A DNA stretch of 41,353 nucleotides from Olavius algarvensis Delta 4 endosymbiont (GCA_905176665.1 CAJINA010000007.1:1-41353), one strand, 5' to 3'; positions 8,385 to 17,499 are shown, counted from the first letter of the stretch. The notes: generated from the sequence alone by a model not told the origin. Numbers and translations: made by a program.

Positions 8385-8961
8385 GAACAACGCCGCCTCT
8401 CTTTAAGGTGCTATCAAGAATAGTGATAGAGCTGTTGGCTTTTAGCGATTAGCCCTTAACATCTTGCAACCCGCTTTTGTCCGTCCGTTGCATCTAAAAC
8501 CGAATGGCAAAAACCAATACCTCCCAGCAAATACCGACTCCGGACGCCTGCCTCCCGACTCCGGGTTTCCCGACCTCCGTCGTCTGACGTCCGACTTCTT
8601 GCTTTTCCTTCCACCTTATACCTTGGGTTCCACCATTCTACAGCTTTACACCTACAAGCTGAAAGCCACCCAGGCAGTTCACCCTCTTCCAACCCCCGAC
8701 TCCCGAAACCGGCCTCTTGGTCCTCCCCTTCTACCCTATACCTTATACCTCTAACCTTTTGTTTCTTCAGTCTTCAGCCTTCGGTCTAAAAGCCTTATCC
8801 GACCCCTGCCTCCCGACTCCTTGCTTGTCCGACCCCTGACTCCTGACTCCCGACTCCCTGGTTTTACCGGCCTCCGATCTCTGACCTCTGGATCTTCCTT
8901 CTATCTTATACCTTACACCTTCTACCTAATAATTCTTCAGCCTACAGCCTAAACACCTGGC
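8385..8961. repeat. Long intergenic repeat tract (~0.5 kb)
   Basis: Most of this gap is made of degenerate units: GACTCCGGACGCCTGCCTCC, CCTTATACCTTATACCTC, CTTCAGTCTTCAGCC and TGACTCCTGACTCCCGAC. All have the pyrimidine-rich strand on plus. It runs to the ybbP-like stop codon. No gene is evident. Confidence 0.7.
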
Positions 8962-11454
8962 CTAACGACCCTCCTGCCCCCGGAGATAACTCACCGGCTT
9001 TTTCTTCAATACGGTCCGCGAGGCCCCCATGCCTACCGCAATCACCAAGGCAATCGGCAGCAGGAGCATAATGAAACTGTCGCCGATAAAGGGCCGATAG
9101 GCAATGTCCAGAATCCGGGAGCAAATCAGGTACCCGGCGCCGTGGGCGGCCCCCAGGGCCAGGATGGCACTGAGCGCACCGATAAACATGTTTTCGAAAG
9201 CGAATACCCGGCCCACGAATCCCCGGGTGGCCCCCAGGATCTTGAAGTAGACGGCTTCCTGCATGCGGGTGGCGCGGGTGGCAAAAATGGCACTGATCAT
9301 GATCAGCAGACCCGCGATGATCGAAAAGAAGGTAAAAAAGCGTATGATCGTACTCAACTTGTGCATCACTTTTGAAAACACCGTGACGGTTTCGGTGATA
9401 TCGATGAAGCTGATATTGGGAAACCGGGCCACTACCTGGTTCTGGAGCTGGGAGATCTGCTCTCTGGGAACCCGCGTCGCGGCAAACAGGGTCTGGGGGG
9501 CCGGCGCCAACACCTGCTCCGGGAAGACAAAATAGAAAAACGGCTTGATGGACTCTTTCGTACGGGTCCGGATGCTGGCTACCCGGGCGCTCAGCGGAAC
9601 CCCCTGGATATTGAAACGCAGCACATCGCCGACTTCCATTTTACGCATCCGGACCACCGTGTCCAAAACCGATACCTGGGGACCATCCCAATCCGGCCGA
9701 AACAGGGCATCCCCTTCAAGCAGCCGCTCATCGGAGAGCAAGTGGTGGCGGTAGGTGAGGTTGAATTCCCGGGCCAGGTTGTCGCCCCGGCGTCTTCTCT
9801 CGGCCGTTCGGTTGACCGCCACATTGTTGATCGCCCGGATACGGGCGCGTACGATCGGGTAGAAGGTGGCCTCCCCTATCAATGCGGCCACCCCGTTTAC
9901 CTGCTCCTTCTGGATGTCGATCAGGAATATATTGGGGGCGTCCGCCGGGTAGCTCTGGACATACGCCCTATCCAGATTGGCCTCCACCAGGTAAATGCAG
10001 AATATCACGGCCAGGGCCGCGGTCAGGGTGATCAGGATCGGCCGGGTTGAATTGCCGGGCCGGAAAAGCCCTTTGATCGCCTGGCGCAGGATCAGGCGCC
10101 GGAACCGAATTTTCCGGAAAAGCAGCAGGACGATCTGGACGACCAGGGCGGTAAGGATCAAAAACCCGATAATGGCGCCCACGAAATAGAGGCCCAGGCG
10201 CACATCCCGCAGTTGCCAAATAATCAGCCCGATAAAGATGGCCGCAATGGCCAGCGCGGTCAGAATATACGGCAGTCCGCCCCGTCCGGGCGGCGATTCT
10301 TTCCGAAAGATCACGGTGGGACGGACATGTTTCAGGCGATAGAGGGGCAAAAAGGCAAACAGGGCCACCACCACCCCGCCGAGCAGCAGGCCTTCGAGCA
10401 TGGCCGGCCAGGACAACCTTACGTCCAGGCTGGCCGGCAGGAATCCGGAAAACAGGGCCGGCAGGAGGCGCTGCAAACCCATGCCGATAGCGGTCCCCAG
10501 CAGGGTGCCGGCCAGTCCCAGGATCATCACGATGATCAGGTAGTGCGCGGTGATAAAGCGGCTCGTGGCACCGACGGTCTTGGCGATGGCCATGGTGTAG
10601 CTCTTTTCCTTTAAAAAAGCCGACAGGGCGCTCTGGGTGCCGATGCCGGCCAGCAAAAGCGTGAATATACCGATGAGGTTCAGAAAAAACAGCAAGTTGT
10701 TAAAAAAACGCTGCATGCGCGAATTGGTGCTTTGGAACGTCGCGACCCGCTCCTGTTCTTGATCGGCCGCTGCGGAGAGGGTGCCGGCAATGGGCTCCAG
10801 CTGGGCGGGATCGTGAACTTTCAGCAGCAGCTTGTGATGTACGCGGGCGGTTCTATCGATCAACCCTAGACCATCCAGATCTTCCGGGTGGATAAAGACC
10901 CGTGGACCAAAAGAAAAAAACGTGACCGGCCGATCCGGTTCCAGGGTCACCACGTCGGCGATGGTTAGATCGGCATCCCCCACCCGCAGCGTGTCGCCTA
11001 CCGACAAGGCCAATCTTTCCAGCAGGCCCGCTTCGACGATGACGGTTCCCGGCTGCAAGACCTGGTCAAAACGATTGCCGGATGTCAGCACCACCTGCCC
11101 GTAGAAAGGATAGCCGCGCCCGGTTACCTTCAGCATGGCCAACAGGGAGCGATCCTCGCCCCTGGTCCGGACAATCGAGTAGAATTCGTAAAGGCGCGCG
11201 GCCGAGATGCGGGTATCCGCCGCAAGCCGGTTTACCGCCGCCTGCAGCCCGGGCGTGAAAGCATAATGTGAGCGAATGATGATGTCCCCGGCCTGCAGCC
11301 GGCGGGCATCGTTCATAAGCGCCTGGTGAACGCTTGTGGCAAACCCATTGAGGGCGATCAGGGTAATCATGGAGAGAACTACGCAGAGCACGAAAACAGT
11401 GGCCTGTTTCCGGGAGCGGACAACCTGTCGTCTTATGAAGGCCGGATGCAGCAT
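8962..11454 (-). CDS. ybbP: ABC transporter permease, YbbP type (two FtsX domains)
   Basis: This 830-residue inner-membrane protein starts with a transmembrane helix (about 16-40) and a large periplasmic region. A first FtsX-type bundle follows (about 260-385), then central helices (about 395-490), a second periplasmic domain and a second FtsX bundle (about 700-820). The length and architecture match the YbbP family (E. coli YbbP is about 800 residues). Such permeases work with a LolD/MacB-like ATPase, either extruding lipophilic substrates or coupling ATP hydrolysis to periplasmic events. Its ATG overlaps the stop of the ATPase gene by one base (TGATG), so the two are translationally coupled. 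The esterase gene downstream supports the tesA/ybbA/ybbP assignment. The substrate is unknown. Confidence 0.88.
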   Translation of the reverse strand: MLHPAFIRRQVVRSRKQATVFVLCVVLSMITLIALNGFATSVHQALMNDARRLQAGDIIIRSHYAFTPGLQAAVNRLAADTRISAARLYEFYSIVRTRGEDRSLLAMLKVTGRGYPFYGQVVLTSGNRFDQVLQPGTVIVEAGLLERLALSVGDTLRVGDADLTIADVVTLEPDRPVTFFSFGPRVFIHPEDLDGLGLIDRTARVHHKLLLKVHDPAQLEPIAGTLSAAADQEQERVATFQSTNSRMQRFFNNLLFFLNLIGIFTLLLAGIGTQSALSAFLKEKSYTMAIAKTVGATSRFITAHYLIIVMILGLAGTLLGTAIGMGLQRLLPALFSGFLPASLDVRLSWPAMLEGLLLGGVVVALFAFLPLYRLKHVRPTVIFRKESPPGRGGLPYILTALAIAAIFIGLIIWQLRDVRLGLYFVGAIIGFLILTALVVQIVLLLFRKIRFRRLILRQAIKGLFRPGNSTRPILITLTAALAVIFCIYLVEANLDRAYVQSYPADAPNIFLIDIQKEQVNGVAALIGEATFYPIVRARIRAINNVAVNRTAERRRRGDNLAREFNLTYRHHLLSDERLLEGDALFRPDWDGPQVSVLDTVVRMRKMEVGDVLRFNIQGVPLSARVASIRTRTKESIKPFFYFVFPEQVLAPAPQTLFAATRVPREQISQLQNQVVARFPNISFIDITETVTVFSKVMHKLSTIIRFFTFFSIIAGLLIMISAIFATRATRMQEAVYFKILGATRGFVGRVFAFENMFIGALSAILALGAAHGAGYLICSRILDIAYRPFIGDSFIMLLLPIALVIAVGMGASRTVLKKKPVSYLRGQEGR

Positions 11455-12128
11455 CAGCTGCCCCCGTTCTCGATCCGGCCATCGGCCAGGGTGACAATGC
11501 GGTCGGCACGCTCGGCTATCTCCGGGCTGTGCGTCACCAGGACCAGGGTGGTCCGGCTCTCCTGCTTGGCCTGGAGAAGCAGGTCGAGAATCGCCCGGCC
11601 GTTTTCCGAGTCGAGGTTGCCGGTGGGTTCATCGGCAAAAATCAGTTTGGGCTCGTTCACCAGGGCCCGGCAGATCGCCACGCGCTGCTTTTCGCCGCCC
11701 GAAAGTTGGTGCGAAAAATTGTGCCGGCGGTGACCCAGGCCCACCCGGTCCATCAGCCGGGCGGCTTTCTCCCGGGCATTCCTGTCGCCGCCGATCTCGG
11801 CCGGGAACATGATATTTTCCTGGGCGGTCAGGCCCGGAACCAGATGGAAACTCTGAAATACATAGCCTATATCCTGGTTGCGGAACGCAGCCAGGGTATC
11901 CTCGGGCATGTCGGTGATATCCTGGTTTTCAATGAACACCCGGCCGCTGGTCGGCCGGTCCAGCCCGGATAGCAGGGTGAGCAGGGTAGTCTTGCCGCTG
12001 CCGCTGCTGCCTTTGATAACGAGAAATTCATCCGGTTCAACGTTGAGCGACACGTCTTCCAGGACATTGATGGCCTGGTCCCCGATGGTGAATGTCTTGG
12101 TGAGCTGTTCAGCCCGGAGTATGGTCAT
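11454..12128 (-). CDS. ybbA: ABC transporter ATP-binding protein, YbbA / LolD type
   Basis: The 224-residue ATPase has Walker A G-S-S-G-S-G-K-T (40-47), a Q-loop at F-Q-S-F-H, signature L-S-G-G-E-K-Q-R-V (142-150), Walker B L-I-F-A-D-E (162-167) and the H-loop V-T-H-S. The sequence is typical of the MacB/LolD/YbbA branch that pairs with FtsX-type permeases. AAGGGAGA upstream of the ATG is a good ribosome site. It is the first gene of a two-gene operon with the permease. A hairpin lies about 85 bp upstream. Confidence 0.92.
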   Translation of the reverse strand: MTILRAEQLTKTFTIGDQAINVLEDVSLNVEPDEFLVIKGSSGSGKTTLLTLLSGLDRPTSGRVFIENQDITDMPEDTLAAFRNQDIGYVFQSFHLVPGLTAQENIMFPAEIGGDRNAREKAARLMDRVGLGHRRHNFSHQLSGGEKQRVAICRALVNEPKLIFADEPTGNLDSENGRAILDLLLQAKQESRTTLVLVTHSPEIAERADRIVTLADGRIENGGS

Positions 12129-12210
12129 GACATCTCCCTTATCATTCCAGATGTTTCACGATGTGAATATACTGATAAGTCGAATAGATATCGTTCAATG
12201 AAATCTAACA

Positions 12211-12229
12211 TAAGGGCGGGACGCCCTTA
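12211..12229. promoter_or_regulatory. Perfect 8-bp stem-loop upstream of ybbA
   Basis: TAAGGGCG-GGA-CGCCCTTA is a perfect inverted repeat with a 3-base loop, about 85 bp before the ybbA ATG. It could be an operator, an mRNA leader hairpin or a terminator for transcription entering from upstream. No T-run follows on either strand. Confidence 0.35.
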
Positions 12230-12454
12230 GGTCAATAGGCGGGTTCCGGCCCAAGGGAAGGGTTAAGTGAGGGGTAATTAGGGGTTTTCTCGGTCGACAT
12301 ATTGACCTTCCCGCTATTCGATTTCCAGCCGTTTGGTTTCCCCTGTAAGGTTAGACACGGTTTGGCGACTAAAAATCATGTGGTCACGCAAAGATTGAAG
12401 GCGTAACGGGAGTCGGACGATTTTCTGACCCCGGATACCAGACCCCAGACCCCT

Positions 12455-12550
12455 GATTATTCCGTCTATGTCTGCGTTTCGTCTGCGGCCGCCTGCCGGG
12501 CGAAGCGTTTGCGAAGCCTGGTCTGTGGCTAATTTTCGGTTTTCAATTTC
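12455..12550. repeat. CACAGAC-type intergenic repeat
   Basis: GTCTATGTCTGCGTTTCGTC, GGTCTGTGGCTAATTTTCGG and similar units match the family at 2.0, 22.5 and 23.7 kb. The copy here is interrupted by a GC-rich insertion near 12490-12515. Confidence 0.55.
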
Positions 12551-12564
12551 TCGAGAGTGATGAA

Positions 12565-13062
12565 ATGAGAATTCTAACAATAATGATTCTATTGGCAATC
12601 AGCGCCACCGCCTACGGCAGTCAGGCCGCGCAAAATCCAGTCGAGGTCGGCCACGTGAACTGGGGGCGGGATTTCGATGCGGCCCTTAAGATGAGCGCGG
12701 CATCAGGCAAACCCGTGCTGGTCCTGTTCCAGGAAGTCCCCGGCTGACCGGGTGTCCGCGAGTTCGGCCGGGACGTGCTGACCAATACACAACTGGTAAG
12801 GGCCATCGAAGAGGAATTCATCCCGATGCTGGTTTACAACAATCGCGGCGGCGCCATGGACCGGGAACTATTGAAACGCTATCGCGAACCGGCCTGGAAC
12901 TTCCAGGTCATCCGGTTTCTGGATGCCAAAGGCCGGGACATCATTCCCCGCAAGGACCGCGTCTGGACCACCCGTGGCGTGGCCCAACGCATGATCAAAA
13001 CGCTCGAAACCCTCAAGCGCCCTGTTCCAGGTTATCTTAATGCTCTTGCTTGGGTTGAATAG
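12565..13062 (+). CDS. Thioredoxin-like secreted protein with in-frame UGA (candidate selenoprotein)
   Basis: Reading through one TGA at 12745-12747 joins two open segments in the same frame into a 165-residue protein. Residues 1-22 form a signal peptide. The fold appears thioredoxin-like: P-V-L-V-L-F-Q-E-V-P-G before the UGA, which is residue 61, where thioredoxin-fold proteins place their redox centre. After it come an aromatic-basic helix (V-R-E-F-G-R) and later the F-L-D-A-K-G-R-D strand. The second half reads like normal coding sequence. A possible bacterial SECIS hairpin follows the UGA: GTGTCC (12752-12757) pairs with GGACGT (12771-12776) around a loop near GAGTTCG. No second Cys is present at the usual C-x-x-C spacing, so this would be a lone-Sec redox site. 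The alternative is a pseudogene with a nonsense mutation. The second selenoprotein-like gene at 20.1 kb favours selenocysteine. Confidence 0.65.
12748..12779 (+). promoter_or_regulatory. Candidate bacterial SECIS element in the thioredoxin-like gene
   Basis: A six-pair stem (two G-U pairs) encloses a GC-rich inner loop about 13-19 nt after the UGA, with GU in the loop. Bacterial SECIS elements lie immediately after the UGA and are poorly conserved in sequence, so this is suggestive only. Confidence 0.4.
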
Positions 13063-13538
13063 GCTATGCTCTCGACGCCATGGTCTTCCTACTCCCCAAT
13101 TCTGCCCCAGAATCCAGTCCCCCTTGTTTTCCAACCTCTGACCTCCGACTTTCACCCTCTCGTATTTCTTGACTTCATCGTTCTGGCATCCGCCTCTTAT
13201 TAGCGTGACCTTCTCCTGATCTTAACGGGTTTTTATATCAAAGGGACGAAAGAACATTGACACTATCGAAAGAATTGAACTATAACCATTTGTAAAGGCA
13301 GGGTTTTCAAGCAAAGAAAGCGCCCCTCCCAATAGGGGGCGCCACTTAGCAGACTTGTGCGAAACCTGGACAAAGCCCAAGAAATGTCAAAATTGCCTTA
13401 ATGCCCGATGCTTCTGTACCAGGCACAAGTATAAATTTCCCAACTGCCCGTTTTAAAAAGGCGTTCTTATCATCTATCAAGAGCCTGCTTGACGCCTTTA
13501 ACGTTCATTTTAATTCACTCGAACAAAGAGACTGACCA
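13063..13538. other. Intergenic region with strong hairpin
   Basis: This ~475-bp gap has a short pyrimidine repeat (CAACCTCTGACCTCCGAC, about 13130-13150) and a strong inverted repeat at 13319-13341 (GCGCCCC ... GGGGCGC around a short loop). On the minus strand the stem is followed by TTTCTTT, as in an intrinsic terminator, although no minus-strand gene ends here. No ORF is convincing. Confidence 0.5.
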
Positions 13539-14765
13539 ATGGCCGATAAAAAGGGTCCCAGCCGGAAATTTTTAGCACGTTTCAAGGGCGAGCTAAAGGT
13601 TAAGGTCCCGAGTAAAGTCCAAGTTCCCGGCGAAACTCCAGCCCAAATCCAGATTGAGCCTTTTCTCGTCACGACCTCCTTCAACTTTGGTAAAAAACAG
13701 GACCAGGTTTCGCCCGTCCTGCTCAAGCGGGTGACAAAGATCGCCGTCGAGGTCCTCGACAAGTATGAGGATACCTGCGCCAAGGAGATCAAAGCACTCA
13801 ATGGGAAGATTATAGAGACCTGGAACAACGCCCGCATCAGGGCGCAGAAAATTATTGCTCTCGACCAGAAGGAGGCGCACCTCGCTAAGGCAAAGAAGCA
13901 ATGCGACAACATCGTCTCCACCACGGTCGTTCTGGTTAAGAACGCTGCTGCAGCAATCCCGTCAGCGATCGACGCAGAAGTTGCCAAGACCCTGAAAAAA
14001 GACAAAAACTTTTCCGAGATCCTGACCGAGTTCAAGGCGAAAGTGATACTTAAAGTCGGCAAGAACGTGGTCACGTTCACGGTCTCCATCGTCGAACTGG
14101 TGGCCACGGGCGGCGTCGATCCTATGGCCTGGAAGAACCTGGCCACTTCACTGGTAAGCATTGCCAAGGCGCTGGCCGACCTGGGCAAAAGCGAAAACAA
14201 GGTCAAGGCGGAAATGTTCAAGGCCATCGAGGTCTTTGCCGCGGCTAAGGAAAAGGAGGAAGATATTCAGATGAAGGCGGCCCAGGAAAAAAGCTGGAAG
14301 TCCTTCATCAAGAAGCACGCCAAGTCGTTGTGGAACAAATTGTCAAAAAAGGCGAAGGCGGCCGAGGCCAGCCGCAAGCGCTACGACGTCTTTATCGGCA
14401 AATTCATGAAATCGGTGGACCAGCAGAGTATCGAACTGAAAAAGCAGATCGTCGCCCTCAAGAAGTGGCTGAATGGTCTCAAAGGGTCAGAAATCGTCAA
14501 GAACGGTCGCGCGGTCTTGGATAATACCAATAAGTTGGAGCGCCAGATCGACAATATGGTTGATGCCTTAGAGGGACGCATGGCCTTTGCCGATTCAATC
14601 GCCGGCTATTTGAATGAGGCCGGTGTCCAGGTGGACCGCCGCAGCCTCCGCAGCAAGCTTCGCGAAGGCGACGGATTTATGGACTTGGCGAAGGCCGCGA
14701 CTGACGTCCAGTCAACCGCAAAGAACATCAAGAAAGGCGTCGACCTCCTGGTTAAAATGGCATAG
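13539..14765 (+). CDS. Lysine-rich alpha-helical protein of unknown function
   Basis: I do not recognise this 408-residue protein. After an N-terminal ~50 residues with beta-type K-V-K-V-P-S-K-V-Q-V-P character, it is almost entirely predicted helix and coiled coil. K, A, E and V dominate, with long amphipathic runs such as K-K-A-K-A-A-E-A-S-R and K-K-Q-I-V-A-L-K-K-W. A less charged stretch around residues 170-215 (V-V-T-F-T-V-S-I-V-E-L-V-A-T-G-G) might insert in or lie along a membrane, or form a hydrophobic core. There is no signal peptide. A weak AAAGAGA precedes the ATG. It stands alone on the plus strand, with a hairpin about 200 bp upstream. A structural, nucleoid-like or toxin/immunity-type role is possible, but nothing in the sequence decides it. 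Confidence 0.75.
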   Translation: MADKKGPSRKFLARFKGELKVKVPSKVQVPGETPAQIQIEPFLVTTSFNFGKKQDQVSPVLLKRVTKIAVEVLDKYEDTCAKEIKALNGKIIETWNNARIRAQKIIALDQKEAHLAKAKKQCDNIVSTTVVLVKNAAAAIPSAIDAEVAKTLKKDKNFSEILTEFKAKVILKVGKNVVTFTVSIVELVATGGVDPMAWKNLATSLVSIAKALADLGKSENKVKAEMFKAIEVFAAAKEKEEDIQMKAAQEKSWKSFIKKHAKSLWNKLSKKAKAAEASRKRYDVFIGKFMKSVDQQSIELKKQIVALKKWLNGLKGSEIVKNGRAVLDNTNKLERQIDNMVDALEGRMAFADSIAGYLNEAGVQVDRRSLRSKLREGDGFMDLAKAATDVQSTAKNIKKGVDLLVKMA

Positions 14766-14895
14766 GTGGCACGTCTCCATTTGCTTGCCGGCCGGATGAT
14801 CGGCCTGCCTTATTTCCAGCTTTATCTGACTCAAGGCTCATGACCCTAGACCCCTTGGTTTTCCGTTTACCATCCACCTTATACCGAAAGATTCA
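14766..14895. repeat. Short hairpin and pyrimidine repeats after the lysine-rich gene
   Basis: GGCCGGATGATCGGCC (14790-14805) can fold into a short GC stem and may terminate the plus-strand gene. 14840-14885 carries the GACCCCTTGGTTTTCC / ACCTTATACC repeat family. Confidence 0.35.
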
Positions 14896-15012
14896 ATGGT
14901 AAAGAGCATTGTGAATCAGTTCGATCAGATTTGGGTAGGTGGGCATTGTAAAACCTGTGGACGGAAGCAGTATTGTCCTGATTGTCCGCGGGAGTATTAT
15001 AAACTATCTTAA
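14896..15012 (+). CDS. Possible 38-residue Cys4 (zinc-ribbon-like) mini-protein
   Basis: The ORF has a C-x2-C-x5-C-x2-C arrangement (C-K-T-C-G-R-K-Q-Y-C-P-D-C), typical of small zinc ribbons, preceded by a W-V-G-G-H segment. There is no clear ribosome site (only GAAAG). The end of the ORF runs into a partial copy of the MITE-like element, so it could be the remnant of a larger gene cut by that element. Confidence 0.3.
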   Translation: MVKSIVNQFDQIWVGGHCKTCGRKQYCPDCPREYYKLS

Positions 15013-15046
15013 AAGAGTCTTTTGGCCCAATCTCTGGGTTGGACGC
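15004..15046 (-). mobile_element. MITE-like element, partial copy (one end)
   Basis: AGTCTTTTGGCCCAA and GGGTTGGACGC match the left end of the copy at 5414-5571 in the same orientation. Only about 43 bp remain; the other terminus is missing. Confidence 0.5.
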
Positions 15047-15132
15047 AAATATCAAATCTCCAGATTTCTATCTGTATTCTGAATTCCGTCTTTTAATTGC
15101 CTGGTCCCGCCGCAATCCTTTGAGAATTAGTT

Positions 15133-16164
15133 TCAACTACTAACTCGGATCACCAATTTCCCGAAATTCTGACCATCCAGCATGCCGATGAAGGCTTGCG
15201 GTGCCTGCTCCAGCCCGTCAACCACATGCTCACGGTATTTTATCTTGCCTGCTCCGAGCCAGGCGAACATGTCTTTTGCAAATTCATCGTAGCGGTGCGC
15301 ATAGTCTTCGAAAATAATGAAGCCCTGTACCGTTAAGCGTTTGATTAAAATGGTCGCCATAAGCAGCGACAGGCGGTCGGGTCCATCCGGCAGCCGGGTG
15401 GCATTGTATTGCGAAATTAGACCGCAGACCGGGATTCTGGCTTTGGTATTGAGCAGGGGCAAAACCGCGTCAAACACTTTGCCGCCCACGCTCTCGAAAT
15501 AGATGTCGATCCCCCGGGGACACGCCTGGCCGAGTTGTTGATCGAAATCCGCAGCTTTGTGATCGAGACACGTGTCAAAACCAAGGACCTCTTGCGCGTA
15601 TTTGCATTTTTCACTGCCACCGGCCACAGCGACCACCCGGCAGCCTTTTAACTTGCCTGTCTGGCCGACGGTAGCCCCCACCGGTCCGGTGGCCGCCGCT
15701 ACGACCAGGGTCTCGCCCTGTTGGGGCTGGCCAATATCCAACAGCCCCATATAGGCCGTAAAACCCGGCATGCCCATAATCCCCAGAGCATAGGAGGGAT
15801 TTTGGGGCGTTTTTCCCAGGCGGGTCAGGCCGGTACCATCCGAAAGCGCATAATCCTGCCAGCCACTGTACGCCAGGACCCACTCGCCCGCCTGGTAATC
15901 AGGATGCCGCGAAGCTTCCACCTGGCTGACCGTGGCACCAACCATGACTTCGTCAATCTTGACCGGTTCGGCATAGGAAGGGATATCGTTCATTCGGCCG
16001 CGCATATACGGGTCGAGGGAGAGATACGCGGTGCGTAGCAACACCTGGCCTTCCGACGGTTCCGGCACCGGCACCTCCTCCAGGCGGAAATTCTCGGGAA
16101 CCGGAACCCCGTCGGGTCGCGCCGCCAAAACGATGCGTCGGTTGTGTGTTCTAGGTTGGGTCAT
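15133..16164 (-). CDS. curA: NADP-dependent medium-chain reductase, CurA family
   Basis: The 343-residue enzyme matches the CurA/YncB branch of zinc-independent medium-chain dehydrogenases/reductases, which reduce C=C bonds of alpha,beta-unsaturated carbonyl compounds with NADPH. The N-terminal domain has L-S-L-D-P-Y-M-R-G-R-M, a hallmark of this branch. The Rossmann part shows A-A-T-G-P-V-G-A-T-V-G-Q (about 155-166). Zinc-ligand cysteines of classical alcohol dehydrogenases are absent. AGGAGG precedes the ATG. It is the last gene of a minus-strand run after the ADP-ribosylglycohydrolase, 66 bp away, so it may be co-transcribed. The substrate is unknown; detoxification of reactive enones is usual for the family. 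Confidence 0.88.
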   Translation of the reverse strand: MTQPRTHNRRIVLAARPDGVPVPENFRLEEVPVPEPSEGQVLLRTAYLSLDPYMRGRMNDIPSYAEPVKIDEVMVGATVSQVEASRHPDYQAGEWVLAYSGWQDYALSDGTGLTRLGKTPQNPSYALGIMGMPGFTAYMGLLDIGQPQQGETLVVAAATGPVGATVGQTGKLKGCRVVAVAGGSEKCKYAQEVLGFDTCLDHKAADFDQQLGQACPRGIDIYFESVGGKVFDAVLPLLNTKARIPVCGLISQYNATRLPDGPDRLSLLMATILIKRLTVQGFIIFEDYAHRYDEFAKDMFAWLGAGKIKYREHVVDGLEQAPQAFIGMLDGQNFGKLVIRVSS

Positions 16165-16230
16165 GGCGTCCTCCTATTGTTGAGATAGCCTGTAGTATTT
16201 GGTTGCACGAAAAAATATTGCCGGTCGGCG

Positions 16231-17499
16231 TCAGATAGCATGTCCGCTCAAAGCGACATCGCTAAAGGCCTCTATCTCGGCCTGCAGATCGTTGCCGGCG
16301 ATCAACCCCTGCTTGAGGTGTTCCGGCAAGTCGTTATTGGCAGCACCCACAAGCAACCCCAATACCATGCCGCGATGGACGTTATCGCCGCCCGCATTGG
16401 CATTGGCGAGAAGCGCGGGTTCCACGGCAACATCATGGGCTTTCGCCAAATACAGGAGCAGCGGCAAGCCATGCTCCGGATAGCACGCGGTGGCAAACCG
16501 CTGATTGACGACCGCCGACTCCGCTTCTTCCCTCACGAGCCGGTCGACTTCATACGGCGCATCGGCCAGCAGCGTGTGGAATTTCCACATGTCGCGCTGG
16601 GGAATGTTTCCGGGCCCCTGGTGATCCCGGTAAGCTGCAAATAACTGTTCACCGGTTACCTGCGGCGCGTGCACCTGCTGCGCATAGGTTGATATCGCGC
16701 GTCCCGGATCAGCGCCTGCCAACAGGGCCTGCAGCAACGGTACCAGCACGCCCAGGGCACTGGTCACATTTTCCGATCGGTGGGTAAGATTCTGGTGTTC
16801 AACGGCCATTCCCAGGCCCTGGTAGGAACTGCCCGCCAGCATGGATACGACCAGGGCCCGGATGAGGCCGCCGTGGGAGCCGATGGACCACACCCGGCGT
16901 TGCAGCTCGGCGCAGTCTTCGGGGGGTAAGCCCTGGGAGTAATTTTCGAACCAGCGCCGAATATAGATTTCGGTATAGGGATCGCGGTTTTGGCCGGGCG
17001 TCGTCATATGCGCGATGAACGCTTCAATAAAAGCATCGGGATCATAACGCTCGCCGGCGATGACGGACCGCATCAACACCCGGACAAGCTGGGCGGCCAG
17101 GGTGTTCTCACCGGCTTTGAGCCCATGATGATAATGGTAGCGATCCTCCAATCCGGGGACCGGATTACCGTGTGCCTTTTCCCGTTCGGTGCTTTTGATT
17201 TCAAGCCGGCTGTAACTGGTATGATAAAAGCGGGCATGCGCATGCAGGATATCGAATGGCCGTCCCTGGCGCTCGGCGGCCGCCACATCCGGTTGATAGG
17301 ACATACCCACCATAAAACTCTCGAGATGAGGATGCGGGGGCGCCTGAAAGTCACGAATGCCGCCGTCAAAGACCTTGCCGATGTTCTCAACGCGGTAATA
17401 CCAATGGGCCGGCATGGCCAGGGCGTCCCCGATAAAAAGGCCCCACAACGCATTTTGCAGACGTTTCCGGGACACAGTTGTTATCCGATTGGTCGACAT
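16231..17499 (-). CDS. ADP-ribosylglycohydrolase family protein
   Basis: The 422-residue protein opens with G-L-F-I-G-D-A-L-A-M-P (20-30), the conserved first metal-binding region of the DraG/ARH fold. Near the C-terminus is N-A-G-G-D-N-V-H-R-G, matching the second metal-binding region (G-G-D-N/T). The family removes ADP-ribose from proteins or nucleic acids, or hydrolyses related N- or O-glycosidic bonds. It is longer than DraG itself (about 300 residues). AGAGGTG before the ATG supports the start. It lies between the esterase gene (93 bp upstream) and the curA-like gene. No ADP-ribosyltransferase is visible nearby, and nitrogenase genes are absent, so a DraG role in nitrogen control is not indicated. 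Confidence 0.82.
   Translation of the reverse strand: MSTNRITTVSRKRLQNALWGLFIGDALAMPAHWYYRVENIGKVFDGGIRDFQAPPHPHLESFMVGMSYQPDVAAAERQGRPFDILHAHARFYHTSYSRLEIKSTEREKAHGNPVPGLEDRYHYHHGLKAGENTLAAQLVRVLMRSVIAGERYDPDAFIEAFIAHMTTPGQNRDPYTEIYIRRWFENYSQGLPPEDCAELQRRVWSIGSHGGLIRALVVSMLAGSSYQGLGMAVEHQNLTHRSENVTSALGVLVPLLQALLAGADPGRAISTYAQQVHAPQVTGEQLFAAYRDHQGPGNIPQRDMWKFHTLLADAPYEVDRLVREEAESAVVNQRFATACYPEHGLPLLLYLAKAHDVAVEPALLANANAGGDNVHRGMVLGLLVGAANNDLPEHLKQGLIAGNDLQAEIEAFSDVALSGHAI

Noticed and set aside
8500..8955. Possible CRISPR array
   Set aside because: Units are degenerate and vary in length, with no constant repeat-spacer spacing and no cas genes.
12745..12747. Frameshift or pseudogene explanation of the TGA
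   Set aside because: Both halves are in the same frame with no length change and coding character persists; kept only as an alternative.
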